Positions 16,168 to 23,859 of a stretch of DNA of 32,709 nucleotides are shown piece by piece. The stretch is from positions 1 to 32,709 of the forward strand of contig CANRFT010000025.1 of assembly GCA_947629955.1 (NCBI GenBank). Direction: 5' to 3'. The position numbers and the translations under genes were made by a program. The stretch's first letter is position 1, and each line of letters opens with the position of its first letter. This DNA comes from an uncultured Oscillospiraceae bacterium. Its GTDB lineage: Bacteria > Bacillota > Clostridia > Oscillospirales > Oscillospiraceae. The notes beneath the pieces are model-generated. The model made no database searches. It was not told where the DNA came from and was given only the letters and a program-made list of their open reading frames with translations.

Positions 16168-16196
16168 TTGACAGAGGCCGATTCGGGGCGTAGAAT
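16168..16196 (+). promoter_or_regulatory. Sigma-A promoter of the ammonium transporter gene
   Basis: Consensus TTGACA (16168-16173), 17 bases, TAGAAT (16191-16196). Transcription should start near 16203, leaving a leader of about 145 bases. Confidence 0.85.
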
Positions 16197-16202
16197 ACGC
16201 CA

Positions 16203-16315
16203 CAAGACAAAGGCGTCGGGGTTCCACCCGGCGTCTTTCTCTGTTCAAAAGTCAGGCACAAGGACGCGGCTGACGGCGGCCCCTCAAGGAAGGGGCGCGG
16301 ATCGGCCGCCTTTTT
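16203..16315 (+). ncRNA. Structured amt leader RNA (probable attenuator)
   Basis: Three helices can be drawn. Hairpin 1 pairs 16209-16220 with 16227-16238 (12 bp including two G-U) around a six-base loop GTTCCA. A second, weaker one pairs GTCAG (16251-16255) with CTGAC (16270-16274). The third is the terminator at 16275-16315. The segment 16231-16238 can instead pair with 16260-16267 (8 bp), which would break both hairpins 1 and 2. Such a layout suggests a signal-dependent choice between stop and read-through. The family is not recognised; the loops do not clearly match the dual-hexaloop ANTAR target. Confidence 0.6.
16275..16315 (+). terminator. Leader terminator upstream of amt
   Basis: Outer stem GGCGGCC (16275-16281) / GGCCGCC (16304-16310) followed by TTTTT. 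The interior can form a second hairpin (CCT / AGG around the AAGG region). It ends about 31 bases before the start codon and lies between promoter and gene, so it must be read through for expression. Confidence 0.75.
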
Positions 16316-16346
16316 GTGTCTGGAGAAAAGGGAGGAAATGATACAT

Positions 16347-18128
16347 ATGTCAGCGGAAGAAATTTTGAGCGCCGTCAACGGCGAACTGTTCGGCGTATGG
16401 TTCCTGATCGGGGCCGCGCTGGTGTTCTGGATGCAGGCCGGCTTTGCCATGGTGGAGACCGGCTTCACCCGTGCCAAGAACTCCGGCAACATTTTGATGA
16501 AGAACCTGATGGACTTCTGTATCGGTACCATCGTCTTCATCCTCATCGGTTCCAGCCTGCTGCTGGGGGAGGATATGATCGGTCTGATCGGCAAGCCGGG
16601 GCTTGACATCTTCACCGACTTCGCCAATTTTGACTTCTCCAGCTTTGTGTTCAACCTGGTGTTCTGCGCCACCACCGCCACCATCGTCTCCGGGGCCATG
16701 GCGGAGCGCACCAAATTCCTGAGCTACTGCATCTACTCCGCCGTCATCTCCGCCGTCATCTACCCCATCGAGGCCCACTGGACCTGGGGCGGCGGCTGGC
16801 TGGCCCAAATCGGCTTCCACGACTTCGCCGGCTCCAACTGCATCCACATGGTGGGCGGCATCAGCGCCTTCGTGGGGGCGGCCATCCTGGGTCCCCGGCT
16901 GGGCAAGTTCGTCCGGGACTCAGGCGGCAAGGTGATCAAGGTCAACGCCTTCCCCGGCCACAGCCTGCCCCTGGGCTGCCTGGGCGTGTTCATCCTCTGG
17001 CTGGGCTGGTACGGCTTCAACGGCGCCGCCGCCGTGTCCGTGGCTGAAATGGGCAGCATCTTCCTGACCACCACCATCGCCCCCTCGGTGGCCACGGTGG
17101 TGTGCATGATCTTCACCTGGATCAAGTACGGCAAGCCCGACGTCTCCATGTGCCTGAACGCCTCCCTGGCGGGGCTGGTGGCCATCACCGCCCCCTGTGA
17201 CGTGACCGACGCCTTCGGCGCCATCGTCATCGGCGCGGTGTCCGGCGTGCTGGTGGTGTTCGGCGTGTGGCTGCTGGACTACAAGCTCCACGTGGACGAC
17301 CCCGTAGGCGCCGTGGCGGTCCACTGTCTCAACGGCATCTGGGGCACCCTCGCCGTGGGCCTCTTCGCCACCGACACCGCCCCCGCCTTCGCCCGCGGCA
17401 TCGGCGACGGGATCAACTTCGGCGCCAACCAAATCGCCGGCAAGGGCCTGTTCTACGGCGGCGGCTTCCGCCAGCTGGGCCTCCAGTTCGTGGGGATGCT
17501 CTCCACCGCCGCCTTCACCGCCGTGACCATCACCATCACCTTCCTGGTCATCAAGGCGCTGGTGGGCCTGCGGGCCGGCCGTGAGGAGGAGATCACCGGC
17601 CTGGACGTGACCGAGCACGGCCTGTCCTCCGCCTACGCGGGCTTCAGCATCATCGACACCAACGCCCACGATGTGATGGCTGAGATCGCCCCCGAGGCCT
17701 CCGTCTCCGCCCCAGCCCAGGTGGCCATCCCCGCCGCCTCCGCCCCCGCGGCGAAGGAGCCCGGCGAGCCCAAGCTCACCAAGGTCTCCATGGTGTTCAA
17801 CCAGGAACGTCTGGAGGGCCTGAAGAAGGCCATGAACGACGTCGGCGTCACCGGCATGACGGTGACCCAGGTCCTGGGCTACGGCACTCAGAAGGGCCAC
17901 GACACCTATTACCGCGGCGTCAAGCTGGACAGCGTGAAGCTGCTGCCCAAGGTGAAGGTGGAGGTGGTCGTCAGCAAGGTGCCCGTGCAGACGGTCATCG
18001 ACGCGGCCCGGAAAGCCCTCTACACTGGCCACGTTGGCGACGGCAAGTTCTTCGTCTACGACGTGGAGCAGGTGGTCAAGGTCCGCACCGGCGAGATCGG
18101 CTACGACGCCCTCCAGGGCGAGGACTGA
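16347..18128 (+). CDS. Ammonium transporter fused to a PII signalling domain
   Basis: 593-residue fusion. Residues 1 to about 420 are a full Amt/MEP/Rh channel with eleven or so membrane segments. They include the signature DFAGSNCIHMVGGISAF, with the first pore histidine, and GAVAVHCLNGIWGTLAVGLF, with the second. An Ala/Pro-rich linker (about 421-475) leads to a PII (GlnB/GlnK) domain, 476-593. This has the T-loop GYGTQKGHDTYYRG, the nucleotide-site LYTGHVGDGKFFV and the C-terminal RTGE. The uridylylated Tyr of the enteric T-loop is absent (YRGVKLD where GlnK has YRGAEYS). Start at 16347 lies 11 bases after GGGAGG; an in-frame ATG at 16338 is too close to it. Expected to import ammonium with built-in gating by ATP/ADP/2-oxoglutarate. 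Confidence 0.96.
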   Translation: MSAEEILSAVNGELFGVWFLIGAALVFWMQAGFAMVETGFTRAKNSGNILMKNLMDFCIGTIVFILIGSSLLLGEDMIGLIGKPGLDIFTDFANFDFSSFVFNLVFCATTATIVSGAMAERTKFLSYCIYSAVISAVIYPIEAHWTWGGGWLAQIGFHDFAGSNCIHMVGGISAFVGAAILGPRLGKFVRDSGGKVIKVNAFPGHSLPLGCLGVFILWLGWYGFNGAAAVSVAEMGSIFLTTTIAPSVATVVCMIFTWIKYGKPDVSMCLNASLAGLVAITAPCDVTDAFGAIVIGAVSGVLVVFGVWLLDYKLHVDDPVGAVAVHCLNGIWGTLAVGLFATDTAPAFARGIGDGINFGANQIAGKGLFYGGGFRQLGLQFVGMLSTAAFTAVTITITFLVIKALVGLRAGREEEITGLDVTEHGLSSAYAGFSIIDTNAHDVMAEIAPEASVSAPAQVAIPAASAPAAKEPGEPKLTKVSMVFNQERLEGLKKAMNDVGVTGMTVTQVLGYGTQKGHDTYYRGVKLDSVKLLPKVKVEVVVSKVPVQTVIDAARKALYTGHVGDGKFFVYDVEQVVKVRTGEIGYDALQGED

Positions 18129-18148
18129 TCCAACCGAATACACACATA

Positions 18149-18182
18149 AGAGAGGGGCGGTTCCAGGCCGCCCCTCTCTTTC
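18149..18182 (+). terminator. Terminator of amt
   Basis: Perfect 11-bp stem GAGAGGGGCGG / CCGCCCCTCTC (18150-18160, 18168-18178), loop TTCCAGG, followed by TTT. It also lies at the end of the convergent GNAT gene. Confidence 0.85.
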
Positions 18183-18185
18183 CGT

Positions 18186-18623
18186 TCACAGCTCCAATTC
18201 CATTTTCACATGTGGGACGCCCGCCTCCATAAATTCCCCGGAGGTGGTCCGGAAGCCGTACCGCTTATAGAACCCCTCCGCCGGAGTCTGGGCGTCCAAG
18301 CGGATGTACCGGCACCCCGTCCGCGCCTTCAAGGTCTCCACGGCCTCGGTGAGAAACCGGCCGCCCAGGCCCTTGCCGTGCTCCACCGTCAGCACCCGGC
18401 CGATGTGGACGGCCTCATCGTCCCCCTCCACCCGGTAGGCCCGGAGGTAGGCGGTCACTTGGCCGCCCTCCTCGTAAAACAGGTGGAGGCTCTCATAGTC
18501 GGTGTCGTCCATGTCCAGGCAGAAGATGTGCTGCTCTATCATGAACACCGCCATCCGGGCCTTCAGGATCTCGTAGACCTCCCGGCCCGACAATTCACCG
18601 AAGGTCTTGATATGCAGTTCCAC
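18186..18623 (-). CDS. GNAT family N-acetyltransferase (ElaA-like)
   Basis: 145-residue acetyltransferase of the GNAT fold, close to the ElaA subgroup. Segments: ARMAVFMIEQHIFCLDMDDT near the N-terminus, the acetyl-CoA binding motif A region IGRVLTVEHGKGLGGRFLTE and the C-terminal AEGFYKRYGFRTTSGEF. It transfers acetyl groups from acetyl-CoA to an unknown amine. No ATG fits; the GTG at 18623 lies 6-9 bases after GGAGGGAGGG and gives the family length, so it is preferred over TTG at 18650. Monocistronic with its own promoter. Confidence 0.88.
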   Translation of the reverse strand: MELHIKTFGELSGREVYEILKARMAVFMIEQHIFCLDMDDTDYESLHLFYEEGGQVTAYLRAYRVEGDDEAVHIGRVLTVEHGKGLGGRFLTEAVETLKARTGCRYIRLDAQTPAEGFYKRYGFRTTSGEFMEAGVPHVKMELEL

Positions 18624-18655
18624 AATGTTTCCCTCCCTCCGCTCTGGCAAGTCCC

Positions 18656-18684
18656 ATCATACCACAGGGCGGCGGGGATTTCCA
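18656..18684 (-). promoter_or_regulatory. Extended -10 promoter of the GNAT gene
   Basis: On the minus strand TGGAAA (18684-18679), 17 bases, TATGAT (18661-18656), with TGG directly before the -10, an extended -10 feature. Confidence 0.6.
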
Positions 18685-18710
18685 GCCCTTTTCGCCCACA
18701 CGGCAAAACG

Positions 18711-18781
18711 CGGGGCGGCCTCATGGAGGCCGCCCCGTTCGCTTTTATGCGGTTCAGGTCAAATCGGTATCTCCCATCAGG
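18711..18781. repeat. Dispersed 71-bp repeat, copy A (nagA terminator)
   Basis: Aligns without gaps to 31521-31591 with 59 of 71 bases identical. The left part is a perfect 12-bp palindrome with a three-base loop (CGGGGCGGCCTC at 18711-18722, complement at 18726-18737). On the minus strand it is followed by CGTTTTG, so it should terminate the nagA-gntR message. The right part lies in the 3' tail after nagA and, read on the minus strand, ends LMGDTDLT-stop, mirroring the gltD end LMGYTNLT-stop. Confidence 0.75.
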
Positions 18782-18806
18782 TGCCGAAGCGAGGCGGGGA
18801 TCGCGC

Positions 18807-19940
18807 TCAGCGGACAGGCGCTCCGCCGAAAATGACCTGTCGGAGGCCGAGCCCCCGGTCAAGGATCAGCACGTCCGCCCGCTTTCCCGGCGTCAGGCTG
18901 CCTACGACGTCGTCCAGCCCGACGGACGCGGCGGGATTGACGGAAGCCGCCTTCACCGCGCTCTCCAGGGGGACGCCGAACTCTGCCGCCCGGCGCAGGC
19001 AGTCCGTCAGCACGGTGACGCTGCCCGCCAGAGAACCGCTGGCGATGGTGGCGGACCTTCCTTTCACCGTGACCGTCTGGCCCCCCAGCTCATACTGGCC
19101 GTCCGGCATACCGCAGGCCCGCATGGCGTCGCTGATCAGGCAGACGCGGTCGTCCCCGAACAGGCGGAACACCGAGCGCACCATGGCGGGATGGATATGT
19201 ACCCCGTCGCAGATCAGTTCCACCCAGGCGTCCGAGTCCGCCGCCGCGCCCACAATGCCGGGGTCCCGGTGATGGAAGGCCGGCATCCCGTTGAACACGT
19301 GGGTGATGTGGTCCGCGCCGGAGGACAGGGCCTCCCGGGCGGCAGCGTAGTCCGCGCAGGAGTGGCCCAGCGATACGCCGCACACCTCAGACGCCCGGCG
19401 GACAAACTCCATGCCCCCCTCCATCTCGGGGGCCACCGAAACCACCCGGATGCCGCCGCCGCTGGCCGCGTTCAGCCGGGTAAACATTTCGTAGTCCGCG
19501 GGGATGATATACTTCCGGTTCTGGGCGCCCCGTTTCTCCGGGTTGAAGAACGGGCCCTCCATGTTGATCCCCCGCAGGACCGCCCGGCCGGGCAGCTCCG
19601 CGCCGACGCGGGGACGGGCCGCGCGGTAGATCTCTGTCAGCCGCTCCTCCGGCAGCGCCATGGAGGTGCCCAAGAAGCTGGTCACGCCCTGTGACAGCAG
19701 GAACCGCGCCATGGTATCCACAGCCTCTTCGGTGCCGTCGCTGAAGTCCATCCCCATGGCCCCGTGGATGTGGATATCCACCAGGCCCGGGATGACGAAG
19801 CATCCTTCCGCGTCCAGGATCTCCTCCCCGCCGGACGGCAGCCCGGTCCCCATCTCGGCAACGGTCTTCCCCGACAGCCGGAGGTCCAGCTTCCGGAAGG
19901 TCCCGTCCGGGCAGAACACTGTCCCGTTTCTGATCAGCAT
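18807..19940 (-). CDS. nagA: N-acetylglucosamine-6-phosphate deacetylase (NagA family)
   Basis: 377-residue amidohydrolase removing the acetyl group from N-acetylglucosamine-6-P (or GalNAc-6-P in AgaA paralogues), giving the amino sugar phosphate and acetate. Metal and catalytic residues are visible: His57 and His59 (VDIHIHG), Glu128 (INMEGPFF), His193 (LGHSCAD), His214 (HVFNGM) and the general base Asp271 (LISDAM). DGVHIHP is the substrate loop. Length is normal. It is 22 bases downstream of the gntR regulator and cotranscribed with it. The divergent PTS/AgaS/GatZ genes hint that its real substrate may be an acetylated sugar other than GlcNAc-6-P, such as GalNAc-6-P; the specificity is not readable from sequence. 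Confidence 0.94.
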   Translation of the reverse strand: MLIRNGTVFCPDGTFRKLDLRLSGKTVAEMGTGLPSGGEEILDAEGCFVIPGLVDIHIHGAMGMDFSDGTEEAVDTMARFLLSQGVTSFLGTSMALPEERLTEIYRAARPRVGAELPGRAVLRGINMEGPFFNPEKRGAQNRKYIIPADYEMFTRLNAASGGGIRVVSVAPEMEGGMEFVRRASEVCGVSLGHSCADYAAAREALSSGADHITHVFNGMPAFHHRDPGIVGAAADSDAWVELICDGVHIHPAMVRSVFRLFGDDRVCLISDAMRACGMPDGQYELGGQTVTVKGRSATIASGSLAGSVTVLTDCLRRAAEFGVPLESAVKAASVNPAASVGLDDVVGSLTPGKRADVLILDRGLGLRQVIFGGAPVR

Positions 19941-19962
19941 CCTCTTTTCACTCCTCTGCTCC

Positions 19963-20709
19963 TCATGTGGAGGCGTCGTCCACGAAATAGGAGGTCTTGA
20001 ATTTGTATTTGTCTCCCCGCACCACCGTGCGGTGGATAATGATCAAATAATCCCCCTCATAGCAGAACCGCTCGCAGAGCATACAGGCCACATGGGCCGG
20101 GATTCCCAGCAGCATCCGCTGCTTTGAGGTGGGAAGCAGCGGGGACAGCGTCTCGTAGGCCTCCGTGATCTCCATGTTGTAATACTTTTTCAGATAGGCG
20201 TACAGGGAGCCGTCTTTCAGCAGATCGGGGTCGATGGAGAGGAAGCGGCTCTGGAGCAGATAGCTGACTTCGATCATCAGGGGATAGTCCTCCGCCAGGC
20301 GCAGCCGGGTCAGTTTGTGCCACCGTGAGCCGGCCGGAACGCTCCGGCAGAGCTCCTCCTCCAGTGAGTCCAGATATTTGTCGGATTCGATGAGCTCGCA
20401 GTCCAGGATCTGATTTTTCATCCTGATGTGGTTGGCGTCGAGACTTCCGGCGAACGAATGGAAGTTGGTGAGCTTCTGGTCGAATACCCTGGGCTTCACA
20501 TAATTGCCGTTCCCCTGGGCCTTGACGATATATCCGTCCTGCTGGAGGTCGTCCAGCGCCCGGCGGATGGTGGACCGGCTGACGTGGAACGACGCGCACA
20601 GCGCCCGCTCCGTGGGCAGGATACCGTTTTCAGAGTAGGTCCCGTTTTCGATCTCTTTCCGCAGCTCATCATAGACTTGGCGATATAACGGCTTGTCGTC
20701 AATCTCCAT
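19963..20709 (-). CDS. GntR/HutC family transcriptional regulator with UTRA domain
   Basis: 248-residue repressor. An N-terminal winged helix (residues 1-75; LPTERALCASFHVSRSTIRR and GYIVKAQGNGNYV) is followed by a UTRA effector domain (about 95-240), which in NagR/YvoA binds amino-sugar phosphates. It is the first gene of the nagA operon and faces the PTS operon, so it is the obvious regulator of both. Candidate operators lie in the shared promoter region. The start follows AAGGGGGGG. Its C-terminal half is somewhat richer in A/T than the enzymes around it. The ligand is inferred to be a phosphorylated amino sugar. Confidence 0.92.
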   Translation of the reverse strand: MEIDDKPLYRQVYDELRKEIENGTYSENGILPTERALCASFHVSRSTIRRALDDLQQDGYIVKAQGNGNYVKPRVFDQKLTNFHSFAGSLDANHIRMKNQILDCELIESDKYLDSLEEELCRSVPAGSRWHKLTRLRLAEDYPLMIEVSYLLQSRFLSIDPDLLKDGSLYAYLKKYYNMEITEAYETLSPLLPTSKQRMLLGIPAHVACMLCERFCYEGDYLIIIHRTVVRGDKYKFKTSYFVDDAST

Positions 20710-20732
20710 GACCTGTCCCCCCCTTTAATATT

Positions 20733-20760
20733 ATTTTATACAACGGAGCGTATTTGTCAA
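20733..20760 (-). promoter_or_regulatory. Sigma-A promoter of gntR-nagA
   Basis: On the minus strand consensus TTGACA (20760-20755), 16-base spacer, TAAAAT (20738-20733). Confidence 0.7.
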
Positions 20761-20764
20761 GAGT

Positions 20765-20793
20765 TGGATACCACCGGCGAATTGGTACCCATT
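20765..20793. promoter_or_regulatory. Candidate tandem GntR operators
   Basis: AATTGGTACCCATT (20780-20793) is palindromic at 12 of 14 positions, and TGGATACCA (20765-20773) has matching outer arms TGG-N3-CCA about 18 bases away. The core resembles the TTGGTATAGA-type sites of the YvoA/NagR regulators. They sit between the two divergent genes, next to the gntR -35. A possible extended -10 for the plus-strand operon, TGTCATATT, lies at 20809-20817, but no good -35 accompanies it. Confidence 0.5.
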
Positions 20794-20887
20794 ATATGGA
20801 CGTACCGCTGTCATATTGGGCATAAATCGGCCGGGAGCATTGATTATTTTGTGCAAATATGCTAAAAATGCATTGGAGGGATGAATT

Positions 20888-21334
20888 ATGATGCGAGATT
20901 TGATTACCGAGGAGACCTTCCTGGACGATGTGGTGTGCGCCGATTGGGAGGCGCTGGCTGACATCGGGGCCGGTCTGCTGGAGGCCCGGGGGGCGGTCCG
21001 GCCGACCTACGTGCAGTCGATCAAGGACACCGTGAAAGAGTTCGGCCCGTACATGGTCGTGGTAGACGATCTGGTCTTTTTCCACGGCCGGCCCGAGGCC
21101 GGCGTCAACGAGACCTCCATGAGCCTGGTGCTGCTGCGGGACCCGGTGTATCTGGAGGGGCGGCGCATCATGGCGGCCATCGTGTTCGCCGCGGTGGATA
21201 ACAGCAGCCATCTGGAGCTGATGCGGGAGCTGGGCGGCTTCCTGCAGGATGAGGAGTTTCTAAAGCTGCTGCGGGAGCACGGCAGCAGAGAGGAGATCAT
21301 GAAAAAAATTACGGAAGGGGCTAAGTTGGAATGA
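20888..21334 (+). CDS. PTS sugar transporter subunit IIA (ascorbate/mannitol-type)
   Basis: 148-residue EIIA of the fructose/mannitol fold, closest in pattern to the ascorbate (UlaC/SgaA) branch. The phosphorylated histidine is His66 in DDLVFFHGRPEAGV, followed by the usual N-TSMSLVLL strand. It receives phosphate from HPr and hands it to IIB. First gene of the plus-strand operon; ATG at 20888 lies 7 bases after TGGAGGG (an ATG at 20881 is out of frame). Its last four bases overlap the next gene (ATGA). Cognate IIB, IIC, EI and HPr are all downstream. Confidence 0.9.
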   Translation: MMRDLITEETFLDDVVCADWEALADIGAGLLEARGAVRPTYVQSIKDTVKEFGPYMVVVDDLVFFHGRPEAGVNETSMSLVLLRDPVYLEGRRIMAAIVFAAVDNSSHLELMRELGGFLQDEEFLKLLREHGSREEIMKKITEGAKLE

Positions 21335-22065
21335 AGTTTCGTGAATACTACGACATTGTGTCAGAGCAGTTGGGCCGCCAGTTTGACGAAGAGGCCGGCA
21401 ATATCGAGAAAGCGGCGGAGTACTGCGCCGCGTCGGTATGCAGCGGGCGGGTCATCCATGTGTTCGGCTGCGGCCACTCCCAGATGTTCGCCATGGAGGT
21501 GTTCTACCGCGCCGGCGGCCTGGTGCCCGTCAACGCCCTGTTGATCCCCCACCTCGCTCTGTTCCCCAAGGCCAAGCTCAGCACCCTCCAGGAGCGGGTG
21601 GAGGGCTTCACGGATCAGTACCTTGAGCTGGAGGACACGGACCCCAGAGACACGCTCATCGTGGTATCCGTCTCCGGGCGCAACGCGGGCGTGGTCGATA
21701 TCGCGCTGGAGGCGAAAAAGATCGGCATGAAAGTGATCGCGCTCACCTCCAGGGACTTCTCCTCCAGCACCACCTCCCGCCACTCCAGCGGGAAACACCT
21801 GGCCGACGCGGCCGACGTCGTCATCGATCTGAAATGCGTCAGCGGCGACGCGGTGCTGGAGATGGAGGGGCTGGAGCCCAGATTCTGCGGCACATCCACC
21901 GTTCTGGGCATGGCGGTGATGGAAGCGCTGGTGGCGCAGACCGTGGAGAACTGTGTGAAGGCCGGCTATACGCCCCCCATCTACGTCAGCTCCAACCTGG
22001 ACAAGGGCGACGCCATCAACGCCGAACACATCCGGAACTACTGCAAGCTGATCACCTGTCTCTGA
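21331..22065 (+). CDS. SIS domain phosphosugar-binding protein (COG4821-like)
   Basis: 244-residue single SIS (sugar isomerase) domain protein. The phosphosugar-binding loops are VFGCGHSQMFAMEVFYRAGG (about residues 44-63) and VVSVSGRNAGVVDIALEAKK (about 111-130). Proteins of this kind bind or isomerise hexose phosphates, but the substrate of this subgroup is not established. It is translationally coupled to IIA (ATGA overlap) and lies between IIA and IIB, so it probably acts on the imported sugar phosphate. A second, different SIS protein follows in the same operon; the division of labour is unknown. The family assignment is from memory of the motif layout. Confidence 0.85.
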   Translation: MKFREYYDIVSEQLGRQFDEEAGNIEKAAEYCAASVCSGRVIHVFGCGHSQMFAMEVFYRAGGLVPVNALLIPHLALFPKAKLSTLQERVEGFTDQYLELEDTDPRDTLIVVSVSGRNAGVVDIALEAKKIGMKVIALTSRDFSSSTTSRHSSGKHLADAADVVIDLKCVSGDAVLEMEGLEPRFCGTSTVLGMAVMEALVAQTVENCVKAGYTPPIYVSSNLDKGDAINAEHIRNYCKLITCL

Positions 22066-22149
22066 TCCCACAGTTCGTCAATATCGGCGCCCGCCGCCGA
22101 AAGCGCGGATCCGAGGCGCCCCACGGCGCCCGGGAGGAAGGAAGGAATT

Positions 22150-22431
22150 ATGCATATCGTTTGTGTGTGCGGGCTCGGCATGGGATCGAGTCTGATCCTC
22201 AAAATGACAGTGGACAAGACATTGAAGGAGCTTGGCGCCACGGGGCACGACATCGAGCACTGGGACGCGGGCACGGTGGACAGCCGCGGCGCCGACCTCA
22301 TCGTCACCTCCGCTGACTTTGAGAGCCGTTTCAGCGGCAGGGACAACGTGATCTTTGTCAACAACGTAGTCAACACCGGGGAGGTGAAAGAAAAACTGAA
22401 GACCTATCTGGAAGCCCGCCATCTGCTCTGA
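22150..22431 (+). CDS. PTS sugar transporter subunit IIB (ascorbate-type)
   Basis: 93-residue IIB of the lactose/ascorbate fold. The phosphorylated cysteine is Cys7 in CVCGLGMGSSLILKM, the typical C-G-x-G-x-GSS loop of SgaB/UlaB proteins. It accepts phosphate from IIA His66 and passes it to the sugar as IIC moves it across the membrane. The ribosome binding site GGGAGGAAGGAAGG is very strong. The 84-base gap before it contains a GGCGCC-rich stretch but no clear terminator. Confidence 0.93.
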   Translation: MHIVCVCGLGMGSSLILKMTVDKTLKELGATGHDIEHWDAGTVDSRGADLIVTSADFESRFSGRDNVIFVNNVVNTGEVKEKLKTYLEARHLL

Positions 22432-22471
22432 GGAACCAAGAAAAGAGAAAGTAAAGAAAGGAAGGTAAACG

Positions 22472-23824
22472 ATGTCAGTATTAAACTTTTTCCTGGAGCT
22501 GCTTGAGACTCCTACCATCGTCCTGGCTGTTGTGGCCCTGATCGGCCTGATCGCCCAGGGCAAGAAATTCCCCGATGTGTTCTCCGGAACGGTCAAAACG
22601 GCCCTGGGCTACCTGGTGCTGTCCGCCGGTTCCAGCCTGCTGGTCACGGAGATCCTGCCCTTTGTGGGCCTGTTCCAGGAGGTATTCCACTTGGACGGCT
22701 TCGCCACCGGCTCCGAGGTCATCGTGGGCGCCATCCAGGACTCCGTCCCCGTGATCGCGTCCACCTCCGCCATCATCATGGGCGCAGGCTTCCTGGTCAA
22801 CATCCTGCTGGCCCGCTTCACCCCGCTGAAGTACATCTTCCTTACGGGCCACATGATGTGGATCAGCTCCGTCGCCGTTGCCTTCTGCCTCTATGAGGCG
22901 GGCTTCAACAGCACCATGATCATCATCATCGGCATCATTCTTCAGGGCGCCGTCCTCACCCTGCTGCCCGCCATCTCCCAGCCCCTGGTCCGCAAGGTCA
23001 CCGGCAGCAACGACTTCGCCATCGGCCATCTGACCACCCTGGGCACCGTCTCCTCCGCCTACATCGGCGGCCTGGTCGGCGGCAAGAGCAAGAGCGCCGA
23101 GGAGATGAAGCTGCCCGAGCAGCTGAAGTTCTTTAAGGACACCTCTATGTCCATCTCCATCGTGATGTTCGTGTTCTACATGCTGGTGGTCATCCTGGCC
23201 GGCCCCGAGAAGGTCGCCGCGTATTCCGGCGGGACCAACTATCTGGTCTATGGCCTGCTCCGCGCGCTGGGCTTCACCGCCGGTATCCTGGTCCTGCTGC
23301 AAGGCGTCCGGATGCTGCTGGGCGAGCTGGTCCCCGCCTTCAAGGGCATCGCCGACAAGCTGGTCCCCAACGCCATCCCCGCGCTGGACGTGCCCGCCCT
23401 GTTCGGGTTCGCCCCCAACTCCCTGATGCTGGGCTTCATCTTCGCCACCATCGGCATGATCGTCGCGATGTTCCTGTCCTCTGTCCTGTTCGGTGTGGTG
23501 CCTCTGGTGTCCATCATCGGCGCGTTCTTCACCGGCGGCGTGGCCGGTATCTTCGGCAATGCCAAGGGCGGCCGCATCGGCGCCATGGTATCCGGTTTCG
23601 TCTACGGCCTCGAGCTGATCCTCTTCTCCGGCTTCACCTATAAGCTGTTCGACCACTTCGCCGCCGTTGGCGCCGAAGGGACCGGACATGACTGCATCGA
23701 CGCCATGGCCCTCATGACGGTGATGAAGTACCCCATCGTCGGCATCATCGTGATCATCGGCGCGTTCGTCCTGCTGTGTGTGCTGGAACAGCGGCATCAG
23801 AAGAAGGTCAGTGAAGGCCAGTAA
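22472..23824 (+). CDS. PTS sugar transporter subunit IIC (UlaA/SgaT family)
   Basis: 450-residue integral membrane permease of the ascorbate PTS family (SgaT/UlaA), with about eleven hydrophobic segments. Typical stretches are LNFFLELLETPTIVLAVVAL at the N-terminus, the FATGSEVIVGAIQDSVPVI loop and FLTGHMMWISSVAVAFCLYE. Length agrees with the family (440-480). It forms the channel part of the PTS. Family members are known for L-ascorbate, but many clostridial homologues sit beside amino-sugar or pentose genes, so the substrate should not be read as ascorbate here. It is followed by an internal terminator hairpin. Confidence 0.93.
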   Translation: MSVLNFFLELLETPTIVLAVVALIGLIAQGKKFPDVFSGTVKTALGYLVLSAGSSLLVTEILPFVGLFQEVFHLDGFATGSEVIVGAIQDSVPVIASTSAIIMGAGFLVNILLARFTPLKYIFLTGHMMWISSVAVAFCLYEAGFNSTMIIIIGIILQGAVLTLLPAISQPLVRKVTGSNDFAIGHLTTLGTVSSAYIGGLVGGKSKSAEEMKLPEQLKFFKDTSMSISIVMFVFYMLVVILAGPEKVAAYSGGTNYLVYGLLRALGFTAGILVLLQGVRMLLGELVPAFKGIADKLVPNAIPALDVPALFGFAPNSLMLGFIFATIGMIVAMFLSSVLFGVVPLVSIIGAFFTGGVAGIFGNAKGGRIGAMVSGFVYGLELILFSGFTYKLFDHFAAVGAEGTGHDCIDAMALMTVMKYPIVGIIVIIGAFVLLCVLEQRHQKKVSEGQ

Positions 23825-23859
23825 ATAATCGTTTTGATCCGAAGCGCCGGAGCTTTCCT

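Noticed and set aside
16260-16265. AAGGAC loop in the amt leader as half of an ANTAR dual-hexaloop target
   Set aside because: The A1/G4 pattern fits, but the supporting stem has two mismatches and the partner loop (GTTCCA) does not fit, so the assignment is not supported.
18210-19694. A long plus-strand open frame across the GNAT and nagA genes
   Set aside because: Crosses a promoter, a terminator and two confirmed minus-strand genes; the protein is of biased composition.
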